Assembly (NCBI RefSeq): GCF_002251775.1 | Contig: NZ_NOXX01000206.1 | Location: 1-50,238 of the forward strand | Direction of reading: 5' to 3' | Length of the DNA stretch: 50,238 bases | DNA from: Flavobacterium aurantiibacter | GTDB lineage: Bacteria; Bacteroidota; Bacteroidia; Flavobacteriales; Flavobacteriaceae | In this document: one piece after another, positions 1 through 9,900 of the stretch | How positions within the stretch are numbered: position 1 is the first letter of the stretch | How the letters are laid out: every line of letters begins with the position of its first letter | Position numbers and translations under genes: made by a program | Notes under the pieces: generated by a model | The model's input: only the letters and a program-made list of their open reading frames with translations | The model's database searches: none | What the model was told of the DNA's origin: nothing

Positions 1-45
1 TACGCCATTAACAGACGTAGCGAATTCCTAATCGTGAAGAAGTAA
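1..45 (+). CDS. OmpA-family protein, 3' end only (partial)
   Basis: The first 14 codons read YAINRRSEFLIVKK and end in TAA. The NRRSEF block is the usual end of OmpA-like peptidoglycan-binding domains of Bacteroidota outer-membrane proteins, where the paired arginines contact diaminopimelate. The rest of the gene lies outside the window. The same 45 bases occur in inverted orientation at 50098-50142, where more of the domain is visible and supports the family call. Confidence 0.7.
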   Translation, partial: YAINRRSEFLIVKK

Positions 46-62
46 GGATGATTTGACCGAAT

Positions 63-92
63 AAAAAAACCGACAATTAGTCGGTTTTTTTT
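63..92. terminator. Bidirectional intrinsic terminator
   Basis: Stem CCGAC (70-74), loop AATTA, stem GTCGG (80-84), flanked by an A-run on the left and a T-run on the right that also pair. It lies between the convergent OmpA-family tail and queD and can serve both strands. Confidence 0.8.
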
Positions 93-543
93 ATGCTTGA
101 TCGGCAGCGTACCATTCGGCGAAAGAAGTGCCGGTTTCTTGCAATTTTAACGAATGCAGTTCAATGTTTTGCGGCAGTCGCGCTTTAATACGAGCCGCAA
201 AATCGATCACCATATTTTCGCTCGTCGGTTGATAATCGACCAACAAAACGTGGTGTTGCCGTTGAATTAACTCCGCCGCAAGTTCAACGTGTGGTGTATT
301 CTTATTGAAAACGGTTGCATGATCGAACTGATCGACGATTTCTTCTTTTACGATGCGTTTTAAATCCGAAAAATCGATGACCATGCCAAACTTCACGTTA
401 TTTGGATCGGCAATGGGAACTCCAATTACGGTTACTGAAAGTTTGTAGCTGTGCCCGTGCACGTTCTTGCATTTTCCGTCGTAACCATATAGCGCATGGC
501 CAGTTTCGAAGTTAAATTGTTTGGTAATTCTAATTTTTGACAT
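91..543 (-). CDS. queD: 6-carboxytetrahydropterin synthase (QueD/PTPS family)
   Basis: This 150-residue protein has the full T-fold 6-pyruvoyl-tetrahydropterin synthase signature. His16, His29 and His31 (in the CKNVHGH motif) are the zinc ligands, Cys25 is the catalytic cysteine, Asp74-His75 is the catalytic pair, and Glu136 in LQETGTSF is the pterin-anchoring glutamate. In bacteria this family usually converts dihydroneopterin triphosphate to 6-carboxytetrahydropterin, the second step of queuosine/7-deazaguanine synthesis in the cytoplasm. The SEN motif near residue 108 is also typical. The gene is transcribed alone, ends in a terminator shared with the OmpA tail, and has a TAnnTTTG element just upstream. 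A queuosine-precursor transporter lies at 25125. A pterin role cannot be excluded by sequence alone. Confidence 0.88.
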   Translation of the reverse strand: MSKIRITKQFNFETGHALYGYDGKCKNVHGHSYKLSVTVIGVPIADPNNVKFGMVIDFSDLKRIVKEEIVDQFDHATVFNKNTPHVELAAELIQRQHHVLLVDYQPTSENMVIDFAARIKARLPQNIELHSLKLQETGTSFAEWYAADQA

Positions 544-562
544 GAATGGAAATCTGATTTTG

Positions 563-570
563 CAAAAGTA
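563..570 (-). promoter_or_regulatory. -7 promoter element for queD
   Basis: On the minus strand the bases read TACTTTTG, a match to the Bacteroidota -7 consensus TAnnTTTG, about 20 nt before the queD start. A TTG lies 16 nt further upstream (587-589), a little closer than usual. Confidence 0.55.
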
Positions 571-670
571 GTTAATCTACAGTCGACAATTTCACGTGAA
601 CTCACAAAGGTTTTGCGATGCTGTTTTGGAAAACAAGACATTTTATGTTTGCGCACTTTCGTGGAAACGG

Positions 671-811
671 ATGCCCGCGCCACGGATAGCAGTGGAAAGC
701 CCGGAAACACCTGTTGTAGCGGAGCAAAACGGGTGTTGAGGACTTGCAACGAATAGCCGGGCCGCTGCTTGGGAAAGGCTGGGGAGCGGGGCGCCCAAAT
801 AAAAAGAAAGG
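671..811 (+). repeat. Structured intergenic element, copy A
   Basis: This GC-rich block fills most of the queD-maeB gap (544-899). Box 1 at 684-703 is GGATAGCAGTGGAAAGCCCG. A hairpin follows (ACACCTGTT paired with AACGGGTGT around 706-737), then box 2 TTGCAACGAATAGCCGG at 744-760, a second hairpin (GCCGCT with AGCGG, about 760-789), and box 3 GGCGCCCAAATAAAAAG starting at 790. The same box order recurs at 14961, 21799 (inverted) and 23377. No coding sense is apparent. Confidence 0.75.
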
Positions 812-848
812 AAATACGAACATTTTTTTAAAATCAATCCTTTTAACT

Positions 849-877
849 TTGATGTTTCGTTTGAGCCCTTACCTTTG
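849..877 (+). promoter_or_regulatory. Promoter of maeB (TTG-N18-TACCTTTG)
   Basis: A -33 TTG at 849-851 and a -7 TACCTTTG at 870-877 are separated by 18 bases, a good Bacteroidota vegetative promoter. The predicted start of transcription leaves a short leader before the ATG at 900, which supports that start codon over upstream in-frame ones. Confidence 0.7.
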
Positions 878-899
878 CGCTGAACTATATCGTTTTCTT

Positions 900-3182
900 A
901 TGTCTGATTACAGCAAACGTCGAGCCGCTCTATTGTATCATGCAAAGCCGAAACCGGGCAAAATTGCAGTGGTACCCACCAAAAAATACGCTACACAACG
1001 CGATCTTTCTTTGGCCTATTCGCCAGGTGTAGCCGAGCCATGTTTGGAGATTGCAAAAGATATAGACAATGTGTATAAGTACACTGCGAAAGGAAACTTG
1101 GTTGCGGTAATAACCAACGGAACTGCAGTTTTAGGATTAGGAGATATCGGTCCGCAAGCCTCTAAACCCGTTATGGAGGGCAAGGCCTTGTTGTTTAAGA
1201 TTTTTGCAGACATCGACGTATTTGATATTGAAATCGACACAAAAAATATCGACGAGTTTATCAATACCGTTAAAAACATAGCGCCCACATTTGGCGGTAT
1301 TAATTTGGAGGACATCAAAGCACCGGAGTCGTTTGAAATTGAACGCCGCTTGGTGGAAGAACTCAACATTCCGGTGATGCACGACGACCAGCACGGAACG
1401 GCCATCATCTCGTCGGCTGCATTGCTAAATGCGTTAGAATTGGCTGGAAAATCGATTTCCGATATCAAGCTCGTTGTTTCTGGCGCAGGTTCGGCAGCCT
1501 TAGCTTGCGCGAATTTATACGTATTGTTGGGTGTGAAACCTGAAAATGTTGTGATGTTCGACAAAGACGGCGTTTTGAGTTCGGCACGTACTGATTTATC
1601 GGATTTGCAAAAAAGATACGCTTCGGCGACTCCAGGAACTACTTTGAAAGACGCGATGGTTGGTGCCGACGTATTTTTGGGATTATCAGCCGGGAATTTG
1701 CTTACGCCAGAAATGTTGTTGAGTATGGCTGCGGATCCGATTGTATTTGCGATGGCGAATCCGGTACCCGAAATCGATTACGACTTAGCCGTAGCAACTC
1801 GAGAAGACATTATTATGGCCACGGGTCGAAGCGATAATCCGAATCAGGTGAATAATGTTTTAGGATTTCCATACATATTTCGTGGCGCTTTAGATGTTCG
1901 AGCGACTAAGATAAACGAGGCTATGAAAATGGCGGCAGTTCGTGCGTTAGCAGCCTTAGCGAAAGAACCCGTTCCGGAACAAGTGAACATTGCTTATGGC
2001 GAAACGAAGCTAAATTTCGGAAGAGATTACATCATTCCGAAGCCGTTTGATCCGCGATTGATTGCAAAAGTAGCTCCGGCAGTAGCGCGTGCGGCGATGG
2101 AATCGGGCGTGGCAACACATCCGATTACCGATTGGCAACGCTACGAAGATGAGCTTTTAGAGCGTTTGGGTAGCGACAATAAGATGGTTCGTTTGTTGAT
2201 GAACCGCGCAAAAATGGATCCGAAACGTATTGTTTTTGCGGAAGCCGATCATTTGGATGTTTTGAAAGCGGCACAAATTGTTTACGAAGAGAAGATTGGA
2301 CATCCGATATTGCTAGGTAATAAAGAAGTTATTTTGGAATTGAAATCGGAAATTGGATTTGATGCCGATGTGCCGATCTACGATCCGAAAACAAAAGAAG
2401 AAGACGTGCGCCGCTTGCGATATGCCGATATTTATTGGAAATCGCGCCAACGTAGAGGCATACAACTACTCGATGCCCAAAAGTGGATGCGGGAACGCAA
2501 TTACTTTGCGGCGATGATGGTGAATGAAGGCGATGCCGATGCTTTGGTAACCGGATATTCGCGCAGCTATCCGTCGGTTATCAAGCCGATGATGCAATTA
2601 ATAGACAAGGCGCCTGGTATTTCGTTAATTGCTACTGCGAATATGATGATGACAAATCGCGGGCCGATGTTTTTATCGGATACGGCGATTAATCCGAACC
2701 CAAGTGCAGACGATTTGGCGAAAATTGCTTTGATGACGGCTCGCACTGTTCGCATGTTTGGTATGGAGCCGGTTATAGCGATGATTTCGTTTTCGAATTT
2801 TGGTTCTTCGGCTCATGGAAGCGCTGCTAAAGTTCGCGAGGCCGTGGCGTATCTGCATAATTACTATCCGGATTTGATTATTGATGGCGAAATTCAAACA
2901 GATTTTGCTTTGAATTCTGAAATGTTAGAAAAGAAGTTTCCGTTTTCAAAACTCGCGGGAAAAAAAGTAAATACGCTGATTTTCCCGAATTTGGAGTCGG
3001 CTAACATCACTTACAAGCTATTAAAAGAGTTGTACGATGTTGATTCGGTGGGCCCAATTATTTTAGGGATGGACAAGCCGGTACACATTTTTCAGTTGGG
3101 TGCCAGCGTCGAGGAAATGGTAAATATGGCTGCTGTTGCTGTAGTGGATGCGCAGGAAAAAGAAAAACGCAAAAAGCGCTAA
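900..3182 (+). CDS. maeB: NADP-dependent malic enzyme with C-terminal phosphotransacetylase-like domain
   Basis: The 760-residue product matches the usual length of MaeB-type malic enzymes. It catalyses oxidative decarboxylation of malate to pyruvate, yielding NADPH. The N-terminal malic domain starts with the SPGVAEPC motif (about residues 41-48). A Rossmann NAD(P)-binding domain follows, with VVSGAGSAALAC. From about residue 430 onward comes a phosphate acetyl/butyryltransferase-like domain that is non-catalytic and regulatory in the characterised members. I chose the ATG at 900 because conserved sequence starts there and it lies just downstream of a good promoter; the open frame extends 52 codons upstream into promoter and repeat sequence. 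The gene stands alone. Confidence 0.95.
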   Translation: MSDYSKRRAALLYHAKPKPGKIAVVPTKKYATQRDLSLAYSPGVAEPCLEIAKDIDNVYKYTAKGNLVAVITNGTAVLGLGDIGPQASKPVMEGKALLFKIFADIDVFDIEIDTKNIDEFINTVKNIAPTFGGINLEDIKAPESFEIERRLVEELNIPVMHDDQHGTAIISSAALLNALELAGKSISDIKLVVSGAGSAALACANLYVLLGVKPENVVMFDKDGVLSSARTDLSDLQKRYASATPGTTLKDAMVGADVFLGLSAGNLLTPEMLLSMAADPIVFAMANPVPEIDYDLAVATREDIIMATGRSDNPNQVNNVLGFPYIFRGALDVRATKINEAMKMAAVRALAALAKEPVPEQVNIAYGETKLNFGRDYIIPKPFDPRLIAKVAPAVARAAMESGVATHPITDWQRYEDELLERLGSDNKMVRLLMNRAKMDPKRIVFAEADHLDVLKAAQIVYEEKIGHPILLGNKEVILELKSEIGFDADVPIYDPKTKEEDVRRLRYADIYWKSRQRRGIQLLDAQKWMRERNYFAAMMVNEGDADALVTGYSRSYPSVIKPMMQLIDKAPGISLIATANMMMTNRGPMFLSDTAINPNPSADDLAKIALMTARTVRMFGMEPVIAMISFSNFGSSAHGSAAKVREAVAYLHNYYPDLIIDGEIQTDFALNSEMLEKKFPFSKLAGKKVNTLIFPNLESANITYKLLKELYDVDSVGPIILGMDKPVHIFQLGASVEEMVNMAAVAVVDAQEKEKRKKR

Positions 3183-3314
3183 TTTCAGGATTTCTTCAGT
3201 CAGATAACAAGTCTAAAAAGTTCGTTATTTGCTATTGCTGATATAAAATAGCCTTGTGTGTCGGTTAAATACGCAATTTGACCTTTGATTTTAAGCCTTT
3301 TTTAAGATTTTTGC

Positions 3315-3322
3315 TACATTTG
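3315..3322 (+). promoter_or_regulatory. -7 promoter element for ruvA-sprA
   Basis: TACATTTG matches TAnnTTTG and lies 18 bases before the ruvA ATG. No convincing -33 TTG is present at the usual spacing. Confidence 0.5.
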
Positions 3323-3340
3323 AGCGCTGACTCTGACACC

Positions 3341-3925
3341 ATGATTGCTCAAATACAAGGGAAACTGATTGAAAAGCTGCCAACCGAAGTGGTTATTGAC
3401 TGTAATGGCGTTGGTTATCAAGTCAATATATCGCTTCACACCTATTCCTTGATTCAAGATTCCGAATATATTAAACTCTATACACATCTTCAGATAAAGG
3501 AAGACGCGCATACTTTGTTTGGTTTTTTCGAAAAATCGGAACGCGAGATTTTCAAAATGTTGATATCAGTCAACGGAATTGGTGCCGGAATTGCAAGAAC
3601 GATGCTTTCGTCGATCGAGCCGAAACGAATTATCGAAGCTATAGGCTCGGGTGATGTGGCTACGATTCAGCGCATAAAGGGAATTGGGGTAAAAACAGCT
3701 CAGCGTGTAATCATTGATTTGCGCGATAAGGTGTTAAAATTATACGATATCGACGAAGTTTCCGTTTCGCAAAACAATACAAAACGAGATGAAGCGTTAT
3801 CAGCATTGGAAGTTTTGGGCTTTAACAAAAAGTTAGCAGAAAAAGCACTCGAAAAGATTGTTTTTGAACAGCCCGATGCAAATGTGGAGACTTATATCAA
3901 ACAGGCTTTAAAAATATTATCGTAG
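3341..3925 (+). CDS. ruvA: Holliday junction branch-migration protein RuvA
   Basis: The 194-residue product has the three RuvA domains: an N-terminal OB fold starting MIAQIQGKLIEK, tandem helix-hairpin-helix motifs (ISVNGIGAGIARTML near 71-86 and IQRIKGIGVKTAQRVI near 107-123), and the C-terminal UBA-like domain III that contacts RuvB (about 145-194). It forms tetramers on four-way junctions and directs the RuvB motor. The open frame continues 21 codons upstream, but ATG 3341 starts the conserved domain and follows the -7 element. Its stop codon is immediately followed by the sprA start, so the two are probably co-transcribed. Confidence 0.95.
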   Translation: MIAQIQGKLIEKLPTEVVIDCNGVGYQVNISLHTYSLIQDSEYIKLYTHLQIKEDAHTLFGFFEKSEREIFKMLISVNGIGAGIARTMLSSIEPKRIIEAIGSGDVATIQRIKGIGVKTAQRVIIDLRDKVLKLYDIDEVSVSQNNTKRDEALSALEVLGFNKKLAEKALEKIVFEQPDANVETYIKQALKILS

Positions 3926-6900
3926 TTGGAAAAGAAATTTCTGAAGAAATCAGAATACCTATATAAATTATTGCTTTTGCTAGCAATACTTTTCTCTTCA
4001 CAGAACGCTGTATCGCAGGTTGATGAAGAGGAAAACGAACAAGTGCGCGACACTGTTGGATATAATTCGGGAAAAATTGATCTCGGAAATCCACCAAGCA
4101 TTGTAGAACTCTATACTTACGACCCAAAAACCGATCGCTACGTGTATACGAATACCGTTGGAGGTTTTGATATAACTCTTCCTTTGGTTTTGACGCCGAA
4201 AGAGTACGAAGACCGAGTTTTGAAAGAATCGATGAAAAAGTACTTTCGAGAAAAGGGAAAAGCACTTGAAGATCGTCCCGGCAGTGAAGACGAAAAGAAA
4301 AATTTGCTGCCAACTTACTACGTAAACTCCAGTTTTTTTGAAACTATTTTTGGAAGTAACACGATTGACGTGAAGCCGACAGGATCAGTTGAAATGGACA
4401 TGGGTGTTCGTTTCACCCGACAAGACAATCCGGCGTTTTCTCCAAGGAACAGACAAGCCATTGCGTTTGATTTTCAGCAGCGTATTAGCATGGCTTTAAA
4501 TGGAAAGGTAGGTACTCGACTTAACGTAAATGCCAACTACGACACCCAATCAACTTTTGCGTTTCAAAATTTAATCAAGCTCGAATACACGCCTACCGAA
4601 GACGATATCTTGCAAAAAATAGAAGTAGGTAACGTGAATCTACCACTAAATACCTCGCTAATAAAAGGTGCGCAGAGTTTATTTGGTGTGAAAGCACAGT
4701 TCCAATTTGGAAGAACAACTGTTACCGGGGTTTTCTCTGAGCAAAAATCACAAACCAGACAAGTTACCGCGCAAGGCGGAGGCACTCTTCAAGACTTCGA
4801 CCTTTTTGCCTTAGATTACGATAACGATCGACACTTCTTCTTGTCGCAGTATTTTAGAAATCGCTACGATGCTGCGATGCGAAATTATCCGGTTTTAGAT
4901 ACGCGTATTCAAATTACACGTATCGAAGTCTGGGTAACCAATCGTCAGAATCGAGTAAGTTCTACAGAGAACAACTTGCGAAATATCGTTGCGCTTCAAG
5001 ATTTAGGTGAAGCGCAATTAAGCGGTTTACAAGACAATGAAGTCGTTTATCTCGATCCGCTTCCCTCTGGCTTTTTCACCGCGGCACCAAATACCCCACC
5101 AGATAACAACAACAACCGTTTCGATCCTGCTTTAATCGGATCTGGCGGTTATCTTACAGATGCCATTCGAGAAATAAGCACTACGAGTCCGAATCAAGCT
5201 TTTAATATTCCTGGTGTTGTCGTTGCTGAAGGTCAGGATTATGCGAAATTGGAAAACGCGCGCAAACTAACTTCAAACGAATATACCTTTCATCCGCAGT
5301 TGGGTTACATTTCCTTACAACAGCGATTGAATAACGACGAAGTCTTAGCCGTAGCGTATGAATTTACCAGTGGTGGAGAAGTTTTTCAGGTTGGAGAATT
5401 CGCAAATGGCGGTGTAGAATCAACGGTTGTCGACGGGCAGAATCCAGAAACACAAGTAGTTTCTACTCAAAGTTTGGTTTTAAAGATGTTGAAAAGCAAC
5501 CTCACTAATGTGGAAAACGAGTTGCAAAATGGGCAACGATTAACCGCTCCTGTATGGAATTTGATGATGAAAAACATCTATCAAATTGCTCCTGGAGGTC
5601 AGTTAGAACAAGAAGATTTCCGCTTCAACATCTTGTATTCAGACCCTTCACCTTTAAACTACATTACAGCAGCCGGAACTTTACCGCTTCCCGACGATGT
5701 TGAACGAACACCACTTCTTAAGGTTTTCAATATAGATCGTTTAAACGTAACAAACGACCCACAAGTTGGAGGCGACGGATTTTTCGACTTTATACCAGGA
5801 TTGACTGTCGATACACAAAATGGGCGCATCATTTTTACAACAGTAGAACCTTTTGGTGAATTCTTATTTAAGAAACTTGCTACGACAACCGGAACGGAAA
5901 ATTACAACGATCCAGCTACTTATAACAGCAATCAGGCGAAATACGTTTTCAGAACTATGTATCGCAGCACACAAGCAAGAGCGCTACAGGATAGTGATAA
6001 AAACAAGTACGAGCTTCGAGGTCGATATAAATCGACTGCCGGCGACGGTATTGCCATTGGTGCCTACAACGTGCCGCGTGGATCTGTTGTCGTAACAGCA
6101 GGTGGTCGTGTCTTGCAAGAAGGGATTGATTATTCGGTGAATTATCAATTAGGACGCGTTCAGATTTTGGATCCGTCTTTAGCAGCAGCGAACACACCGA
6201 TACAGATCTCCGTTGAAAACAATTCTGTATTTGGACAGCAAACACGCCGATTTATGGGAATTAACGTTGAACACAAATTCAGCGATAAATTCCTTGTTGG
6301 AGCTACTTTCTTAAAAATGACTGAACGTCCGTTCACACAAAAATCCAATTACGGACAAGAATCGGTTAACAACTCCATCTACGGAGCAAACGTAAACTAT
6401 GCCACTGAAGTACCTTTCTTAACGCGCTTGGTAAACAAATTGCCGAACATGGATACCGATGCGCCATCAAACATTTCGTTCCGTGGAGAATTTGCGTATC
6501 TAAAGCCCGACACGCCGAAAGCCGATCAGTTTGAAGGAGAGGCAACTTTGTATGTCGACGATTTTGAAGGTTCGCAAACAACAATCGACATGAAAGGTCC
6601 GCTTGCCTGGTCGTTATCCAGCGTTCCGCAAGACAGCACAGACCCTAACAATCCGTTCGACTTTAACGGAGAATTGAGTGACAATTTAGAGTATGGTTAT
6701 AAACGTGCTAAACTCTCGTGGTATACCATCGACCCCATATTTTTTACTAGCCAACGCCCGGGAGGTTTAACAGACGCCGATTTATCTCTTAATAAAACAC
6801 GCCGCGTTTACATCGACGAGGTTTTCCCAGAAGTTGATGTTGCTGATGGTCAGCAAACGGTAATCAATACACTGGATTTAACGTATTACCCAACCGAAAG

Positions 6901-9900
6901 AGGTCCTTACAACTACAACCCATCGGCAAACGGATCTAATACGCTTCCCAACCCAGAGCAAAATTTTGGAGGAATCACTCGCGCAATTACTTCCACTAAT
7001 TTTGAGCAAAGTAACGTCGAGTACATTCAATTTTGGATCATGGACCCTTATTATCGCGGTAGTGGAGCACCTGCCGATTTCGATAGCGAGAATCCGCTTA
7101 ATACGGGAAAATTATTCTTCAACCTGGGAGAAATTTCTGAAGATGTGCTTCGAGACGGCCGTAAACAATACGAAAACGGATTACCTGAAAGTGGAAGTAC
7201 ACAAAATACGATCACCTCTGCATGGGGTCGAATTCCGGCATCGCAGTCGTTAATTTATGCGTTTGATACCAACGAAGCCAATCGAGCGGTGCAAGATGTT
7301 GGTTATGATGGTTTAGAAGATAAAGATGAAAATGTTCGGTTTACAAGTTTCGCTGCCACCGGCGATGCATCTGCGGATAACTATCAATTTTATTTAAGTG
7401 CAGAAGGAGACGTTCTGGAACGCTACAAAAATTACAACGGTTTAGAAGGCAATTCGCCTGTTTCAGTTTCAGATAATAACCGAGGAAATACCACTATTCC
7501 TGATGTTGAGGACATCAATAGAGATAATACGATGAATACTATCGACGCATATTTTCAGTATGCTGTTGATATTCGACCCAATATGCCTGTCGGCGAAGGA
7601 TACATCACTGACGAACGTATCACCGTTGGTCGTATACCTCAGGGATCACAATCGGGAACAATTCCCGTTCGCTGGATTCAATTAAAAATTCCGATTGATC
7701 AAGGAGCCAATACAGTTAAGGTTGGACCTATCGAAGACTTCCGCGCCATTCGTTTCATGCGTATGTTTTTGACTGGATTCTCAGAAGATATAACTATTCG
7801 ATTTGCAACGCTTGATCTTGTTCGTGGCGAATGGAGACGTTATACGGCTACTTTAGATCCACTTGATGACAATCCAGATAACGACCAGACCAACTTCGAT
7901 GTTCAGGCCGTGAATGTTCAAGAGAATGGCGATAAAAAACCAATAAACTACGTAACGCCTCCTGGTGTAAGTAGAGAACAGTTGTTTAACAACAACACGG
8001 TTGTTCGCCAAAACGAGCAATCATTGGCTTTGCGCGTGTACGGCAATGGTTTGGAAGAAAACGACTCCCGAGCGGTTTTCAAAAACGTAAGTGTAGATAT
8101 GCGTCAATTCAATAAGTTGAAAATGTTCTTGCATGCAGAAGCGCTACCTATTGAATCGCCAGACTACAAGCCACTACCTGATCGAAAAATGATTGGTTTT
8201 ATTCGTTTTGGAAACGACTTTACCCAAAATTATTATCAAGTTGAATTACCACTTAAAGTTTCAGTTCCTGAAAATCCGAACGGAAACTTAGCCGCCGAAT
8301 TAGTTTGGCCGCAAGAAAATGAAGTAGACCTAAACTTAAGTTTACTGACAAAACTAAAAGTCTTGGCATTACAAAACCCAAGTGGCGCTGTCGATGGAGT
8401 TTACTCTTTAAATGAATCAGAACTCGATCCATCATTAGCTGGAAAAGTCAATGAAATGCGAATTAGCGTGAAAGGAAATCCAAATTTTGGTTTGGTGCGA
8501 ACACTGATGGTGGGTGTTAAAAATAATCCCGAAGTTGTAGCCGTGTCGGGTAACGAAATTGTGGGAGAAGTTTGGTTTAACGAATTGCGTTTAGCCGAAA
8601 TGGATAACCAAGGAGGTATGGCAGCCGTTGCTAGCTTGGATGGTAATTTAGCAGATTTCGCAACAATTTCAGCAACCGGACGTATGTCGACCATTGGTTT
8701 CGGTTCCCTGGAAGACGGTCCGAATGAACGCAGTCGGGAAGATATCCGACAGTATAATATCGTTACGAACATCAATGTCGGGAAATTACTTCCTAAAAAA
8801 TGGGGTGTAAACATTCCGTTTAACTACGGCGTTGGAGAGGAAATAATTACTCCAGAATACGATCCGTTCAATCAAGATATTAAATTGGATCAGCTTATCG
8901 ACGCGACTGCAGATCAGGCCGAACGCGACAACATTCGCGAACGTGCCATCGAGTACACGAAAACTAAGAGCATTAACTTTATTGGAGTTAAGAAAGAACG
9001 TGCACCCGAACAAAAACAACGTATTTACGATGTTGAAAACCTCACGCTTGGTTACTCATTTAACGAAACGAAACGCCACGATTACGAAATCGAAGATTAC
9101 CTCGATCAGCAAGTTAGAACGACCGCCGATTACTCGTACACTTTTCAATCGAAACCTGTAGAACCGTTCAAGAAAATCAAGTTCATGTCGAAAAGCAGTT
9201 ATTGGAAACTATTGAGCGATTTCAATTTCAATTACTTACCCACAAACATTAACTTCAGTTCAACAGTACTTAGACAATACAACCGACAACAGTTCAGACA
9301 AGTTGATGTGCAAGGAATTGGTTTAGATCCGCTTTTCCGAAGAAATTTCTTGTTCAATTACCAATACGGATTTAACTACAACATCACCAAAAACCTAAAG
9401 GTAAACTATCAAGCTTCGAACAGCAATTTGGTTCAGAATTTCCTTCAAGCCGATGGCACACCTATCGAAAATTTCTCTATTTGGCAAGATTTCTTGAACG
9501 TGGGTGAAGCCAATACACACAACCGGCAACTTACCGTCAATTACGAATTGCCTTTAAGCAAATTGCCGTTCTTGAGTTTCTTGAAATCGTCGTACACCTA
9601 TACCGGCGATTACCAATGGCAACGCGCATCGGAAGCGCTTCAAGCCTTTACCGATGTAAACGGACTTACCTACAACTTAGGTAACACCATTCAAAACAAT
9701 AGCGCGCATCGTTTAAATACGACATTAAACATGGACTTGTTTTACCGTTATATTGGTCTTACTGGTAAAAAAACCAAACAACCTACGAAACCTGCAGCCG
9801 CCCCAAAACCGGGAGAGAAAGTTGTTGCTCAAAAAGCGGCCGTTCAAAATGAGCGTGGTGTTTTCATGACCGGATTAATTGGAGTGCTTACCAGCGTCAA

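Noticed and set aside
744..899. 52-codon upstream extension of the malic enzyme frame
   Set aside because: It runs through box 2 and box 3 of the intergenic element and across the TTG/TACCTTTG promoter; family members begin at the ATG at 900.
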